A stretch of DNA of 64,000 nucleotides from Ambrosia x helenae (GCA_030844895.1 CM061233.1:56597453-56661452); one strand, 5' to 3'. Counted from the first letter of the stretch, positions 1-12,284 are shown. Notes: generated by a model from the letters alone, not told the origin. Translations and numbers: made by a program.

Positions 1-95
1 TTATTGTCATTTTGTGATCTATTCAGGGATTCCGCACCTGAATTGAACTTGTTTGATCATTATCTTTGTTGATTAGCCGATCCTATGCGCATACA
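1..95 (+). mobile_element. 3' end of a Sirevirus-type copia LTR
   Basis: The last 95 bases match, by eye, the 3' terminal part of the 535-bp LTRs described at 17228, 31608 and 32785, read in reverse complement. The shared string GGATTCCGCACCTGAA is followed by the terminal GATCCTATGCGCATACA. No primer-binding site follows the CA end, so this is a 3' LTR whose element lies to the left of the window on the plus strand. It abuts CACTA transposase sequence directly, so the retroelement was inserted into the transposon. Confidence 0.7.
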
Positions 96-969
96 AACAG
101 GATGACGCATAATACCATCTTCTGATCATCTGGTACTGTGCCATATCATATCTTTTGCTGTGTGTGTGCCTTGAGCCATATAAGCGTCGTAGTCAGGGGG
201 TCAAACGAAAGTATCGTAACACCTTGTGAGGTACCTTCTTGCCACTTGTTTTTTTATTTACCCACCGACTCTCATTACAAACAGGACAGTTCTGCAACGA
301 CCGATGTTCTTTCCAGAAGAGAGCACAGTCCCATTTACACACGTCTATCATCTCATATCCCAAACCAGTCTTCTTTAATATCTTTTTGGCTTTGTAATGC
401 GAAGGGGGGACCTTGTTATCGGCTAGAAGTATAGACTGGAAAAACCCGAGAAACTCATTAAATGAATTATTAGTCCATTTGTGCCTTACCTTCATATTCA
501 TAAGCTTTGATATAAAGTCAAGGGAGGAATAATTAGTACACCCAGGATATAATTTTGATTCAACTTCATCTATCAAGGCTTCAAACTTATCACAAACATC
601 ACTACTCTCTATATCCGAGCCCCCTTCGTTAGGGTCTGTATCCTCTTCCATGCGCTCCGCTATAAGGTCTTCGATAACGTCATTCATATCACTTCTTCCC
701 CTATCCTCATCTACAAGAGACGACCTAATTGAATTTTCATCGTGATAGATCCACACCGTGTAATCCTTATCCAAACCATTTATACGAATAAGATATGTCA
801 TTGTTGTGAAGTCTATGAAGTTAGAATTATTACACTTTCTACACGGACATGTAATCGTTCCATATGAGTTGACGAGTGGTTTGGCATACTCAATGAAATT
901 GTCAATTCCTTTTTCGTACTCAACGTCGAAACGGTTCTGTAGTTTAATGCAGCTTTTATCGATCGACAT
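96..969 (-). pseudogene. CACTA (En/Spm) TNP2-type transposase, N-terminal fragment
   Basis: This is the N-terminal third of a plant CACTA transposase. The start is taken at 969 (MSIDKS), the usual opening of the family; an upstream in-frame Met at 1008 is less likely. Residues about 5-80 fit the transposase-associated domain, with a CPCRKC cysteine cluster near residue 45. Residues about 150-258 fit the start of the tnp2 domain (KWDCALFWKEH, NCPVCNESRW, VLRYF.LTP). A TGA at 193 and a frameshift shortly after break the frame. Family residues continue in another frame to position 96 (KDMIWHST), where a Sirevirus LTR interrupts the gene. The catalytic DDE region lies outside the window, if it survives. 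Family assignment is from recognition of conserved motifs. Confidence 0.8.
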
Positions 970-1407
970 GATAATGTGACTGAAACATAATTTGGGTTTA
1001 AGGCACAATAATATAAATGAAACATATTACTGACACCTAAAGGGTAGGATGTTAAACCCATTTTTTGAATACCTTATCTCATATATGAATGTGTATTACA
1101 TGATTGTTTGTTTAAGAAAATTTCGGCAGCATTTTCCCTTAGCCCCCAAGTATATAATATAAATATATACCTGAGGAGCAAAGAGGAAACGCCAATCGAA
1201 TCTTTAAAAAATAAACAATCATGTAGTACACATTTACATCCTAAATGAGATAAAATATTCAAAAAGTAGTCCAAAAACGGGGACTACCCGAAATTAATTA
1301 CTAAATCATTTTCGGGCGGGTATTTCTAAGCTCACTATGTTTTAAATAGGGATTCATTTTCGGGCATGTCTTAGTAGCTCAATATATATTAACATATAAA
1401 TATAAAT
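970..1407. other. CACTA leader sequence upstream of the transposase
   Basis: Non-coding leader between the transposase start and the microsatellite. It has two copies of a CGGGNNNGTATTT/CTACCCG-like stretch around 1280-1325 (TTTTCGGGCGGG, TTTTCGGGCATG), which could be a degenerate internal repeat. No open frame with recognisable content was found on either strand. Confidence 0.4.
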
Positions 1408-1905
1408 AAACATACACTCATACATACATACATACATGCATACATTCATACATACATACATGCGTACATACATACATACATACATACATACATACATACA
1501 TACATGCATGCATGAATACATACATACACTCATACATACATACACTCATACATACATACACTCATACATACATACACTCAAATATACATATAAATACATA
1601 CACTCAAACATATATATACATACATACATGCATACATACATACATATACAAAAAAAATGAAAAAAAAAAACAAAAAAAAAATATAAAAAAATGAAAAAAA
1701 CAAAAAAAAACATAATACATACCTAAATACACACATACATACCTATACTCATACATACATACATACATACATACATACATACATACATACATACATACAT
1801 ACATACATACATACATACATACATACATACATACATACACACATATACTCATATGTACATACATACACTCATACATAAATACACATATACATACATACAT
1901 AAAAA
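1408..1905. repeat. (CATA)n microsatellite, interrupted
   Basis: Two long runs of the CATA tetranucleotide (about 1410-1645 and 1733-1905), with CATG, CACT and TATA variants. They are separated by an A-rich stretch. The open frames that cross it (Met-Tyr-Val-Cys and His-Thr-Tyr-Ile repeats) are translations of the repeat and not genes. Confidence 0.95.
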
Positions 1906-2160
1906 TAAAAAAATAAAACAAAACAAAAAAAATAAAAAAAAAACAGAAAAAATAAAAAAAGGAAAAATATAAATACAGAAAAAAATAAAAAACAGAAAAA
2001 ACGGAAAAAAACGGAAAAAAAAAAAAACAAAAAAAAAACAGAAAAAAACAAAAAAAACAGAAAAAAACAAAAAAAACAGAAAAAAAAAACAGAAAAAAAT
2101 AAAATAAAAAAGAAAACAGAAAAATAAAAAAAACAGAAAAAAAACATAATACATACCTAA
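1645..2160. repeat. A-rich purine tracts around the microsatellite
   Basis: Long strand-asymmetric A-rich sequence (about 1645-1715 and 1905-2150) made of AAAAAACAG, AAAAATAAA and AACAAAAA variants. The minus-strand open frames rich in Phe through this stretch are artefacts of composition. Confidence 0.9.
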
Positions 2161-2526
2161 ATACACACATATATAAATCTATTTACACACATACAAACCT
2201 ATATATAAAATTGAAGGCATAAATAATAAAAATAATAATTAGGAGCGACTACTAACCGGTATTAGGGGCGAATCTTCAACGGGTTTAGTAGATCGAAGCT
2301 TTCTACAACTCATATTATTATTATTATTAAAAAAATTGAACATATATACTTCAATAAAAAAAACAAAAAAAAACGAAAAAAAGAAAAAAAAACTTACGGG
2401 GACAGAGGAGGGAAGAGTAGATAGAAGAGCAAAGGGATAGGAGGGCAGAGGAGGGTGGTTCGGAGGTGGGGTCGTCCGGTGATGGGGTGGTCCGGTGGTG
2501 GGGGTGGTGCGGTGGTGTGGGGAAGG

Positions 2527-2552
2527 TTTTGAGAGGGAGGGAGGGAGGGAGG

Positions 2553-2589
<37 letters not shown>

Positions 2590-2590
2590 A
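2527..2590. repeat. (GGGA)n/(GA)n microsatellite
   Basis: GGGAGGGA units pass into a pure GA run and then GAAGGAAAAAGG. This lies within the G-rich leader of the CACTA element, 50 bases before its subterminal palindromes. Confidence 0.9.
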
Positions 2591-2635
2591 AAAAGGAAAA
2601 GAGGGAAAGATGGAAATAGACGGGTGTTTTTTTGG

Positions 2636-2801
2636 ACCTTTAGGGGCGACTGTCGCCCCTAAAGCCTATAGGTACGATAAATCGTGGGTCGTTGATCTGC
2701 TAGTTGATCGGACAGCTGGGGATTGGATTGACCTTTAGGGGCGACCAAAAAACGGGTCGCTCCTAAAGGTGTCGCCCCTAAAGCCCAATATTCTTGTAGT
2801 G
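2636..2801 (-). repeat. CACTA terminus and GTCGCCCCT subterminal repeats
   Basis: At least five copies of AGGGGCGAC/GTCGCCCCT in both orientations lie within 165 bases of the terminus. One pair forms a perfect 27-bp palindrome at 2638-2664, with 13-bp arms around a single T. The terminal inverted repeat itself is 2791-2801. In CACTA elements, subterminal arrays of this kind are the binding sites for the element's own DNA-binding protein. That role is known for the family and inferred here. Confidence 0.8.
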
Positions 2802-3699
2802 TTTGCCAATTTCAGAAGAGTGTGAGCTTCTCATTGATATCAAATAACTATATTTATTTTAGTAAACATTAGCATATTCTAAGAACCATGATCACTTATG
2901 ATTTTTAGAAGTTGTTATTGAATACTAGAAATATATGCAAAATATATGTTCTTATCGCAAAAGATCATCTTTGATGGTCAAACTATGGAAAAGAGTCACT
3001 TATTTAACGTGTAGTTAGTCAAATTACAATTGTTCATGTTAAAAATCCCCATGCACATCTAACTTTTTAGATGTAAGCCTATAACTATTTTTTAAAACAC
3101 AATGTTTTTGTTTAGACACACTCGTTAATTTTTTATTCAAAATGTTTGTAGCTTAATATAATACTAGATTATACCCTAGGAACGTCCCGGGGTTAAGAAA
3201 TCTAATATGTCATATTAATTTTACATATGAAATAGAATGATGCGCTTTACAGGAAAGGTTAAACAATGTATAACTCTAATATTAATATCAAACCTAAAAC
3301 AATGTATAACTCAAATGCTAACGCATGTTGAAAATAAAATTCATATTACTTATTTGAACATAATTAGTGACTTGCCTATACATGATAAATGATAATAAAA
3401 CGCATGTTGAAAATAGAATTTATATAACACTCTGGTACTCGTTAGAAAGATAATAAAACGCTCGTTAATTTGGTGTAATTTTTTCTTTAAAAAATCTCTT
3501 ATATAAAAGATATTAACGTTTAAAAATTATGGGAGGAAACATAAGAGAGAAAAATCCAAATTTATTTTTAAATTCTTGTTTTCCTAAAAGATATCAATGT
3601 CACATGGGATGACACATGACACACTAAAGGAGGAGAATGCCTCTTTGAGTTCCATGTCATTAAAATGGATTTGGTTTATTATATATACTAGGTAAGATC
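2802..3699. other. Intergenic, possible small TE remnant
   Basis: AT-rich sequence without a convincing gene. From about 3160 (ATACTAGATTATACCCTAGG) to about 3692 (TATATATACTAGG) the ends resemble those of short Helitron-like or other non-autonomous plant elements. I could not confirm termini or a target duplication. Confidence 0.25.
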
Positions 3700-4802
3700 C
3701 CATGTGGAAACACACAGGAGGAGTCGCCCAAACCTTATACGCTATACGCTAACCACTGACAAGTCGGCATACCAAATGTCTGTTTCGCAACGTCTGTTTA
3801 TATTCACACGTCAACAGACCAAAATCTCATGTTATGACTATATTCAACTTAAAATTTTACCAAGAGACTTTTATTTACTTATTTATTTAATTTCTCATAA
3901 TTAATAAACATTTTATTTAATAAACAAATAAACGTTTATCCCCAATTCGAAGCCCTAGAAATACATATATCCTAGAGTTATTTCTCTTACACATTATCGA
4001 ATACTTTAGGTTGATCATTTGGGAGTAATCTCAATTCATATTTCGTTGTCCAAGTTCAATTTCAAGTTATTACGTAAACTGTGAGTACTTCCTATCCCCT
4101 TTTTGCTTTTATTCATTTTTGGGGTGTTACATGTACACTATTACAAATTTCAAATACAAGTTTACATTTTCACAATACAATTCTAGTACTATGTGCATTG
4201 CTTACAACGTGCTTTATGCTTAGACAATACATGTGGAATACATTTGTACTTAGTGAAATCATTAACATGGTACAAGCCGACCTTAACATTGGATAGCGCT
4301 ATTTGGATTGACAACCCGCCTAGATTGATTCTCCCCTTTTTCATCGGAGAATCCATGGCCAGTGTTAAGCTTTTATCCATTTATTGGATAAGTACATCGC
4401 CGTTCATCAGTACATTATACAGTCACAGGGTTGATTTCGCTCATTTGTATGATACATAGTTTACATATTTGCACTGTAGCTTGCACTTGAATTGTATAAC
4501 TTTTTAACCTACTATATATATCAAAACTAGGAATGCTCACCAACATTTCATATGTTGACCAAACCTATTTTTGTACATGTTTCAGGTGCAGTTCGATATA
4601 GTGCTTTAACAAGAGACATTTAGTGCTTATTTTAATTCAGTTATTTCATCATTTACATTTCATTTAAGACCTTGTATTTCCATTCCAATGTAAGACAAGT
4701 TTGTGATTTATTCAATAATATTTACATTTTAGTACCATGTGCTTTTGAACAATCGTCACTACGTGACACCTCGATGATTCCGCCATCGGTTGGGGTGTTA
4801 CA
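3700..4802 (+). mobile_element. Ty3/gypsy-type LTR, apparently solo
   Basis: The 3' end is clear: CCGCCATCGGTTGGGGTGTTACA ends at 4802 (shown here over the boundary of U5), an ending I recognise from composite gypsy LTRs. Upstream features fit a long gypsy LTR: an AAGCCCTAG leader near 3950, a GTGAGTACTTCC element at 4081, and a second GGGGTGTTACATG string at 4123. The 5' boundary is uncertain and set near 3700. The LTR is followed directly by Sirevirus pol sequence at 4803, with no gypsy internal region. Confidence 0.5.
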
Positions 4803-7313
4803 TGTTGAGAGCACCAAGAGTGAACAATTTGTACATTCTTGATATGTCTAAAGCGATGACAACTCAGGGTCAAGTTACGTGTTTCCTATCAAAGGCTACA
4901 GAGAAAGAATCTATTATGTGGCACAGGAGGATGGGACACATTCACCTCAGGAAAATGAATCATTTGGTGAAGAATGAGCTTAGTGTGTGAGTTGCAAGAA
5001 GGGGAAGCAGCACAAACAGTCCCACAAATCGAAGAAAGTAAATTCTGTAGATATGCCACTTGAGCGTTTGCATATGGACCTTTTCGGACCTGTCAAGCGT
5101 AAGAGTCATGCTGGAGTCAGGCTGGAGAATTATACTGTCTTGTGGTTACTGATGATTACTCTAGATTTTCGTGGGTAATGTGCTTGCAATACAAAAGCGA
5201 CACATTTAACAACTTGAAAGTTCTGTTCACTTGTTTAGAGAATGTTTATGGATTGAAAATCAAAAGAATTCGAAGTGACAATGGGACGGAGTTCAAAAAT
5301 GCACAGCTGGATGCTCTTTGTGAAAATAAAGGAAATCATCATGAATACAGTGCTCCGTATACCCCTCAACAGAACGATGTCGCAGAAAGGAAAAACAAGA
5401 CTCTAATTGAGACGATAAGAACAATGCTTGCGGATTCTAACCTTCCCGTAATGTTCTGGAATGAAGATATATACGGAGCTTGTTACACATTGAATCGTGT
5501 ATTAACAGTGAAGAAGTTTGGCAAAATTTCTTATGAACTGTTGAACAGACGTAAGCCAAATTTAGAGTATCTAGAACCATTTGGAGCACTGTGTACTATC
5601 CTAAATCCACCTGAGAAGTTTGCACCAAAAGCTGAAGAAGGATTCTTTGTTGGATATGCAACCCCGCTCAAACGGGTATTCAACAAACGAACTCATCAGG
5701 TAGAGGAGCGGGCTAACGTTGAAGGTCAACGATATAATCAGAACGTACAGGGTAGCGGTCCATAATGGATGTTTGATTACAAAGACTTCTTTGAATCATT
5801 CAATCTAGATAACTTGGTTGAAGAGGCTATTCAAAGACTTTATTACGATTGTGAAAACGCAGTGACTTCACCGTTGGTGCGTCCGATCACCGTAACTCCT
5901 CCAGCAGCTTCTAATGATACCAATGTTCCTGCAGCTGAAGAAGAGGTTTTCCAGGGAGCTTCAAATACTCTTGATACTTCAGAACAGAAGATGATGAAGA
6001 AATTTTTCAGTGAAGCTATTCTAGATAATGCAACAGAGACACCAACAGTGAACCCAAATCAAGATGTTGCTTCATCATCCAACTTGGGTAATGATCTGGT
6101 TTCGACAGAGAATTTAACTACTCAAACGGGAGTTCAAGTAACTGATTATCCAGAATCTTGGATTCATCGTATTCACCCGCTCGAGCAAGTTATTGGTGAT
6201 CCTGGAACCAGTGTTATGACTAAAGGACAATTTCGTAGTGTTAATTCACCTGAAAATCTTGGCGCTTTAGCTTTATATGCAAGAATTCAAAAATCTGGTT
6301 GTCAACCGGTCCTTTGCTTGTTATGTTTCGCAGGTAGAGCCGCGGACATACAAAGACGCTCTATTGGATGATGCTTGGGTTGAGGCGATGCAAGAAGAGT
6401 TGTTGCAGTTCCAGATATCGGGTGTTTGGACAATTACAGATTTACCTCCAGGAAGGAAGAAGATAGGAACCAAATGGCTTTTTAAATGCAAAAAGGATGA
6501 TAGAGGCGTAATTGTGAGAAACAAAGCTCGATTGGTAGTTCAAGGTTTTCATCAAGTTGAAGGAATTGACTACAATGAGATTTATGCACCCGTGGCACGT
6601 TTAGAAGCTATCCATATGTTTCTAGCGTTTGCCTCGTACAAGAAATTCAAGCTGTATCAAATGGATGTCAAGAGTGTGTTTCTTTACGGTGTGATCAAGG
6701 AAGAGGTATACGTAGGTCAACCTCCAGGCTTTGAAGATCCTATCCACCGGGATAAGGTCTACGTTCTCAATAAAGCACTCTATGGGTTGCACCAAGCTCC
6801 ACACCAATGGTATGAGGAGCTAAGCACGTACCTACTATCCAAAGGATTCAAATGTGGTTTGGTTGACTGTACTCTGTTCACCAAAAGAACAGAGGATGAC
6901 TTGCTTCTCGTCCAGATATATGTTGATGATATTATTTTTGGATCTACTAACGAAATTTTGTGCAGAGAATTTGAAATAGTAATGCAGGAAAAGTTTGAGA
7001 TGAGTGCGATGGGAGAAATGCAGTTTTTCCTTGGCTTGCAAGTGGAACAAACACCAACGGGCATCTTTATTCACCAAACCAAATACGTATCTAAAGTCTT
7101 GAGCTGATTCCAGATGGAAGATTCGAAGCCGATGAATACCCCGATCCAACCTAATCACGGGATTGGAGTTGACGCTAAGGGAGAGCTGACAGATCCTTTC
7201 ACATACAGAGCAATCATCGGATCTCTGATGTATGTCATAGCATCTAGACCAGACATAATGTTCACTACATGTCTCTACACACGATTCCAATCAAAGCCGA
7301 AAAAAGTCATATG
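4803..7313 (+). pseudogene. Copia pol fragment: pre-integrase, integrase, reverse transcriptase
   Basis: The fragment covers the GAG-pre-integrase zinc region (HRRMGHIHLRKM, then CKKGKQH), the integrase core and most of the reverse transcriptase. Integrase catalytic positions are visible: TDDYSRFSW, RSDNGTEF and QNDVAERKNKT; the usual Gly of the last motif is Asp. The RT motif YVDDIIFGS is intact near 6925. Breaks: a deletion of about 57 bases near 4983 removes the second half of the zinc region; a short local duplication near 5113 shifts the frame; there are stops at 5763 (TAA) and 7105 (TGA) and a frameshift near 6290. The gene ends abruptly at 7313, where a deletion of about 1 kb removes RNase H. 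Confidence 0.85.
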
Positions 7314-8170
7314 ATCTTAGTACCGTAATTTCGTTTGATAGGGTTTTTGTACAAAATTCGGAAGTTTCGGGTCGTTATGTTATTAGTTATCTGGGGATAG
7401 CCTATCTGATCTTCTGTCGTAAGGTTTTACGTACCTAGATCAGACAGGATATCTTTATAAAAGAGCTTTAATGCCAAAACCTAAAGTTACCGAATTGAGG
7501 AACTTTCAATGTATGACGATAATCAAAGATTATCTAATGCATCATATCTAATCAATGATGCAAATCGAGATTGATATAAGCCCTCAACCTGGTAGAGTGC
7601 ACAAGTTACTTTGTAGCATTAATTTGCTGACCTGTACACCTCTGTGCCTCAATACCTTGTAAATTACAGATAACGAAAGCATAATCACGCGTTACAATGA
7701 GTCTTGTGCAAATATTCCTTGATACGGGAGTATGTCGTGTGTGTGGACACCACAGACAATTTTGTTTATACTATAACTAACCGTATCAAGTATTGCATAA
7801 CAGTCTGCATGAAAGCTTATGTCGATTACAATATCAACAGTTGTTGTATCACACATTTTCTTTAATGATAATAAACACTAAAGATCAACAGTGTGATCAG
7901 ATTTCTCAAAAACTGATATGATCCTCTTACCGGAAATCACAAAATGTTTATTGTTTTATGTTTACATTTCTGCATTTTACATTTGTTCAAAATATACAAA
8001 AACTCAACAAGATTTTAGGTGTGTTTTAGCATAAATTTCAGAAAAACCAAATGATTTTACATTTCTGCGTTATTTTTTATAAATGATGGTGATTGATGGT
8101 CGTTTTCTAAAACTTGATGAACCAATTTGAGTTTTATATCTATTAAATGTGAAATGATGAATGTTTTAAG
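7314..8170 (+). other. Conserved non-coding spacer downstream of pol
   Basis: No credible ORF. The sequence matches, by eye, the reverse complement of 22350-23255 in the minus-strand element and part of 42480-43150 in the third element. It shares strings such as CTGGGGATAGCC, ATACGGGAGTATGTCGTG and TTTCTCAAAAACTGATATGATCC. It separates pol from the promoter-like array ahead of ORF3. Confidence 0.65.
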
Positions 8171-9171
8171 CTTAAAAAGGTGTGAAAAAGATTGAACGGG
8201 ATTCGATTTTCAGATTTGGTAAAATTGTCAAAAATTCCAATCTTCATTCGCCCCTTCGGTGGGTCGATTGTGGAATTTTTCTTACATTCGAGCCTTTAGT
8301 TTTTGTCGAATGTGAGTGTTCAAGTGTGATATTGTACATTCGAACCCTATATCTACATTCGAGCCTTTCAGTAGGGTCGAATGTAGACATAGTTTCACAT
8401 TCGACCTCTTCTAATGGTCGAATGTGGGAGCCTATATATACCTATCTACACATTCGAACCCCCATTCCAAATTGTTTTCAAATTTCTGAGATAACCCACC
8501 CTTGTTGCTCGTGATTTTTAGACTTTATAACTTTGTTCTCTACTTCATTCTGATCATATTCATACCATTTTTACAGGTATTGATCTAGTAACGAAGTCAG
8601 AATAGTGATTTTTGTGTTCGAACTCTTGACCTTGAATGGTGAATGATTAAAACTGTTTTAAGCACAATTGTTGATTAGGATGTAGTTGTAGATAGTTTTA
8701 GGGGGAGAATAAACAAAAATCTAGGTCAATTACATACCAGATTGTTTGATTGATGATTAAAATTGATTCGAACCCTAGATTTTATTCAAAACTATCTAAA
8801 ACTAAATGATTGTAACAATTGATTGTTGAGAATGTTTAATCGGCCATATTATATGCTAAACAAATGAAAATTACATGTTAAGATGGTCTGAATTGAATTT
8901 TCAAGATTTGCTCATATGAACAGTCTGGTTCGACCATTTATAAAGGGTCGAATGTGATTCTTTAGGTCGAATGTAATTGTTCATAGGGTCGAATGTGAAA
9001 TTTTGTTTAATATTTTCCACATCCGAACTCAGTTTTTCACATTCGAACCTTAAAATTTCTTCATTCGTATCCCCGATGGGTCGAATGTGGGATTTTCAAA
9101 ACCAAATTTCAATTTTGCAAATTTTGTCCGTTTCTAATGAATTTTCATGTTTCGTTTTTGCAAAATTCTAA
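8171..9171 (+). promoter_or_regulatory. Promoter-like GGTCGAATG array with TATA box ahead of ORF3
   Basis: Two clusters (about 8240-8460 and 8925-9090) contain many copies of the core CGAATG/CATTCG in both orientations, mostly as GGTCGAATG or CATTCGAACC. A TATA-like CTATATATAC lies at 8432-8441, just after the first cluster. The order array, TATA, leader, ORF3 ATG (9172) copies the U3 layout of the element's own LTR, where the same motif precedes GCCTATATAAA at 12480. I infer an internal promoter for ORF3. Confidence 0.5.
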
Positions 9172-12100
9172 ATGGCAGAACCACGGAACACTGATATACC
9201 AGCTGGATCATCAGGAAAAGCCACTGGTAAGAAGAAAGAAGAGGAATTGCCATTCGAGGAAGCTCATAGCTGCTGTGCATTCCTTGGCGAGGTCAAGAAA
9301 CACATAGAATTCTCTGGCATAGTTGACTTTCTGAGAAGAAGCAGGGTCGTTGATGCGTTAGCTACACCAGCAATCATTTACAAAGACCATAAAGTGGACT
9401 TCTGGAAGAATGCGAAGATTGATTTCTGGGAAAAACAGAACAGCAATAGTAAGCAACATTCAATGACAGCTTGCTATTGTTACTGAAAACGATATCCGGG
9501 ATGCATTGAGATTACGAGATGAACCGACAAATCCTAGAAGCTTATCTTGGATTGACCAGAGAAAGTGTTTTCTTCGTATGAAGTACAATGGACCGATAAC
9601 AGATGGAGCTTTACACAAAGGAAAGCTGTGTCCACAGTTTAAGTATTTGGCTCATGTTATTATTCATGTTTTAGGATCTGTTAGTGGTGGTTATGATGTG
9701 ATGAGGAAGAGCTTAAGTTTGTTAATGGTTTTCTAGTGTTGAACAAGCCGTCTAACGTTTCGGGAATGATTTTTGATCATATGCTTGAACCTTTGATAGG
9801 TTTGATGTCGAAGAAGTTTTCGTTATATCCCAGATTCTTACAGATGATTTTCGATTTGAAGTATTCTAAGCTGAGGAACAGAGACAAAAGAGTCCAATTG
9901 TTGTTGATGAGATAGATCTGGGTCTTGGTATTGGTGAACAAGATTTCAGTGGATCTCCTGTGGTTGGTGAGAAACAGAAAAAGCCCAAATACAAGACGAT
10001 GTCTAAGAAAGATGAGAAAGAGAATCCAAAGAAAAGACGAGCGAAAGAAGTTGAGTAACTACTTGCAAGAAAGAAAATTCCTAAAGTTAGTAGTTCAAAA
10101 TCTGCTACACCCGTGACATCCCCGGTAGCAAAGAAGATGAAGAAATCTGTTGCTGAAAAGAATGTTGATCCAACTGCAGATTTTGACGTTGCCTTGGAAA
10201 TAGTGATGAATAAATTCAAGAAGAAGACTCATGTTGCTGAGGCTTCAACACCACAGGTTACTGTATCGAGTGATGTGATGAATGCAGTTAACCAGAAGCT
10301 TGCTGAAATGATGAAAGTGATTAACTAGCAACATCAAGAGATAGAACAATTGAGAAAGAATGATAAGAAAATGTTAGATATTGTTGAATCTTCTCAAGAG
10401 AGTCAAGAATAATTAGAAGCGAAGATTAAACAACTTCAAGAAGAAAATCAGAAGTTGTTAACACATGAACAGAGAAACACAAGAAGATACATTGCTTTGA
10501 AACTCGAGAATAAATAGGTGAAGAAGGACAATAAGAGTCTAATGAAACTTATTGATGATTTATATTCAAAAGCTCCACAGTTGAAAGCTGGAGAGGAAGA
10601 TAAAGAACCTGAACAAGAAAAAGTTGATTTTGAACCATCCGAGTCTGAAGAAGAGGAAGAGGATGATGAAGAATAGGAACAGGATGCCGGTGATGCTCCT
10701 GAGAAGAAGAATGATGATGATAAAGATGATTCTGGAGAAGGTTCTGATGATAACAGTTCTGCAGATGATGATGATGCTGATACAGAGAAGTATCGATGTG
10801 AAAAGAGAGATTTTGATAAAGATGCAGGAGAATCTAGCTCGAAAGCTCCTGGTGGTAATACTGATGATGAAAGTATTTTCTAGAATGAAAAGATTAGATC
10901 TTTATCAGATGAAGATAAGAAATTGTATCGTCAGATGTTGACTAAGAAAGTCTGGATGATCGAGCTAACTGGAAAGTTTCTAGATATTTTTGAATCTGAT
11001 GATATGAGATTTGAGCTTGAATATAATGATTCTGATCTAGAAGACGGTGAAGTTTCTGCAGCCGTAGCAAAAGAGATTCTTAAAGGTTTGGTAAAACAGG
11101 TCGGTAAATCTCTTGAGGAGTTGATGAGTGACAATCAAATTCCAAATATTCTTGAAAAAGAAGCAGGAAATCACTCTGATGATAGAGATACTCCGGTATT
11201 TGAAGATATTGAGATTGAGGATATTACTAGTGAAGAATATCCGGAATACTTCAAAGACAAACAGGATGATGCATTTCCCGAATTTTCTGAAGAGATGTTG
11301 AATCAGGCTGAGAAACTTGCACAACAGAAGAGCAAGACATTCGTTAGTGAAGTATTCAAGAATGCAGAGAATCAGAAACCGAATGTTGAATAATCTGATG
11401 ATCTGAAGAGCTTGTTGAAGAAATTGAAAGAAAAAGAAGCCAACCGACCAAAGACTGAAGTTCAGGGTGGTTCCTACAAGTTTCACAACGAATTGTTCAA
11501 AGGAAAAGCTATCGGTTGGAAATATTTGAGACAACTAAGGTGTGTTGTTGTGAAATGGGAGAAGGGAATTCTGTATTTCAAAGATTTCATGATATAAAGA
11601 CACTACCTTACTGGGTTGTACGCGATATCTTCCGACATACTTTATCTGGAGCAACTATTAACAATGATGCAGTTGGCTATTTCGCGGATCGTATGGCAAG
11701 AGAGAGCAGAACGAGATGGGATGTGTTCACTCCGCAGTATCCTAAAAGGATTGTTCACAAAAAGATTGATCTGATAACTAGGATGAACAAGGTGACGTTA
11801 AAGTATAAATCACCGACCACATTGAAACATATTCCTTTGATGCCGATTCCACATCATTTCTCAAAAGAATTCATGTGGTGGTACTATGATTGGGAGACCG
11901 CAGAAGCTATTATCTTGCTGAAGGATAAGAGAGATGAGTTTAAGAAGATTCATATTTTTGATCCGATGTGGTTGATCAACTGTTCACATGAAGATATTAT
12001 TATGTTGTATTACAATCCGATTTATTGTGAGGAGAAGGATAGCGAACAAACTCTGAAATACCAACGTGTGGTATGCTTGTGTTTCGCTTGGGATGTCAAT

Positions 12101-12271
12101 GCGGGATGTGATTATGATAAGAAACTTGGAAAGTTTGTGAAGATTTAGAAAGAAAAGAAGAAAGCTAAACCAACTTTCGAACCAGTTATGACTAAAGAGC
12201 AGAAGACGTTATTGCGCATCAAGCTGATGAACAAGCAGATGGACGAAGCACGAAGGTAATCCAAGCAATAG
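9172..12271 (+). pseudogene. Sirevirus ORF3 (post-pol ORF), degenerate
   Basis: Opens with MAEPRN and matches the minus-strand ORF3 at 17776-21405 along its length. Segments, in order: a conserved N-terminal domain (LPFEEAHSCCAFLGE near residue 26; LHKGKLCPQFKYLAHV around 9620); a basic Lys/Arg region with coiled-coil-like heptads (10110-10560); a strongly acidic Asp/Glu stretch (10600-10860); a conserved LEDGEVSAA block (11035); and a C-terminal domain (TPQYPKRIVHKK, HIFDPMWLINCSHEDIIMLY) at 11500-12148. Frameshifts lie near 9390-9500 and 9720-9860, and many in-frame stops are present. The natural end is the TAG at 12269. No membrane segment was seen, so calling it envelope-like rests only on position. 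Function unknown. Confidence 0.75.
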
Positions 12272-12273
12272 TC

Positions 12274-12284
12274 GAGGGGGAGTT
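12274..12284 (+). other. Polypurine tract of the plus-strand Sirevirus
   Basis: GAGGGGGAGTT immediately precedes the LTR start TGTTGATGCACG. This is the expected plus-strand DNA primer site of a copia element, and the same tract borders the LTRs at 17763 and 32143. Confidence 0.8.

Larger units (their letters stand above)
96..2801 (-). mobile_element. CACTA transposon, terminal portion
   Basis: One end of a CACTA element. Read on the minus strand it starts at 2801 with CACTACAAGAATATTGGGC, the classic CACTA terminus, then subterminal repeats, a long microsatellite and A-rich leader, and the TNP2 transposase. The other terminus is not in the window. The element is cut at 95/96 by a copia LTR. 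The three bases outside the terminus (TTT at 2802-2804) may be one half of a 3-bp target duplication, but the partner cannot be seen. Confidence 0.8.

Noticed and set aside
1354..2170. Long open frames in both strands (Tyr/Val/Cys, His/Thr/Tyr, Phe-rich)
   Set aside because: They are translations of the CATA microsatellite and A-rich tracts, not genes.
3160..3699. Helitron
   Set aside because: End strings are suggestive, but no TC start, terminal hairpin plus CTRR end, or A/T insertion context could be confirmed.
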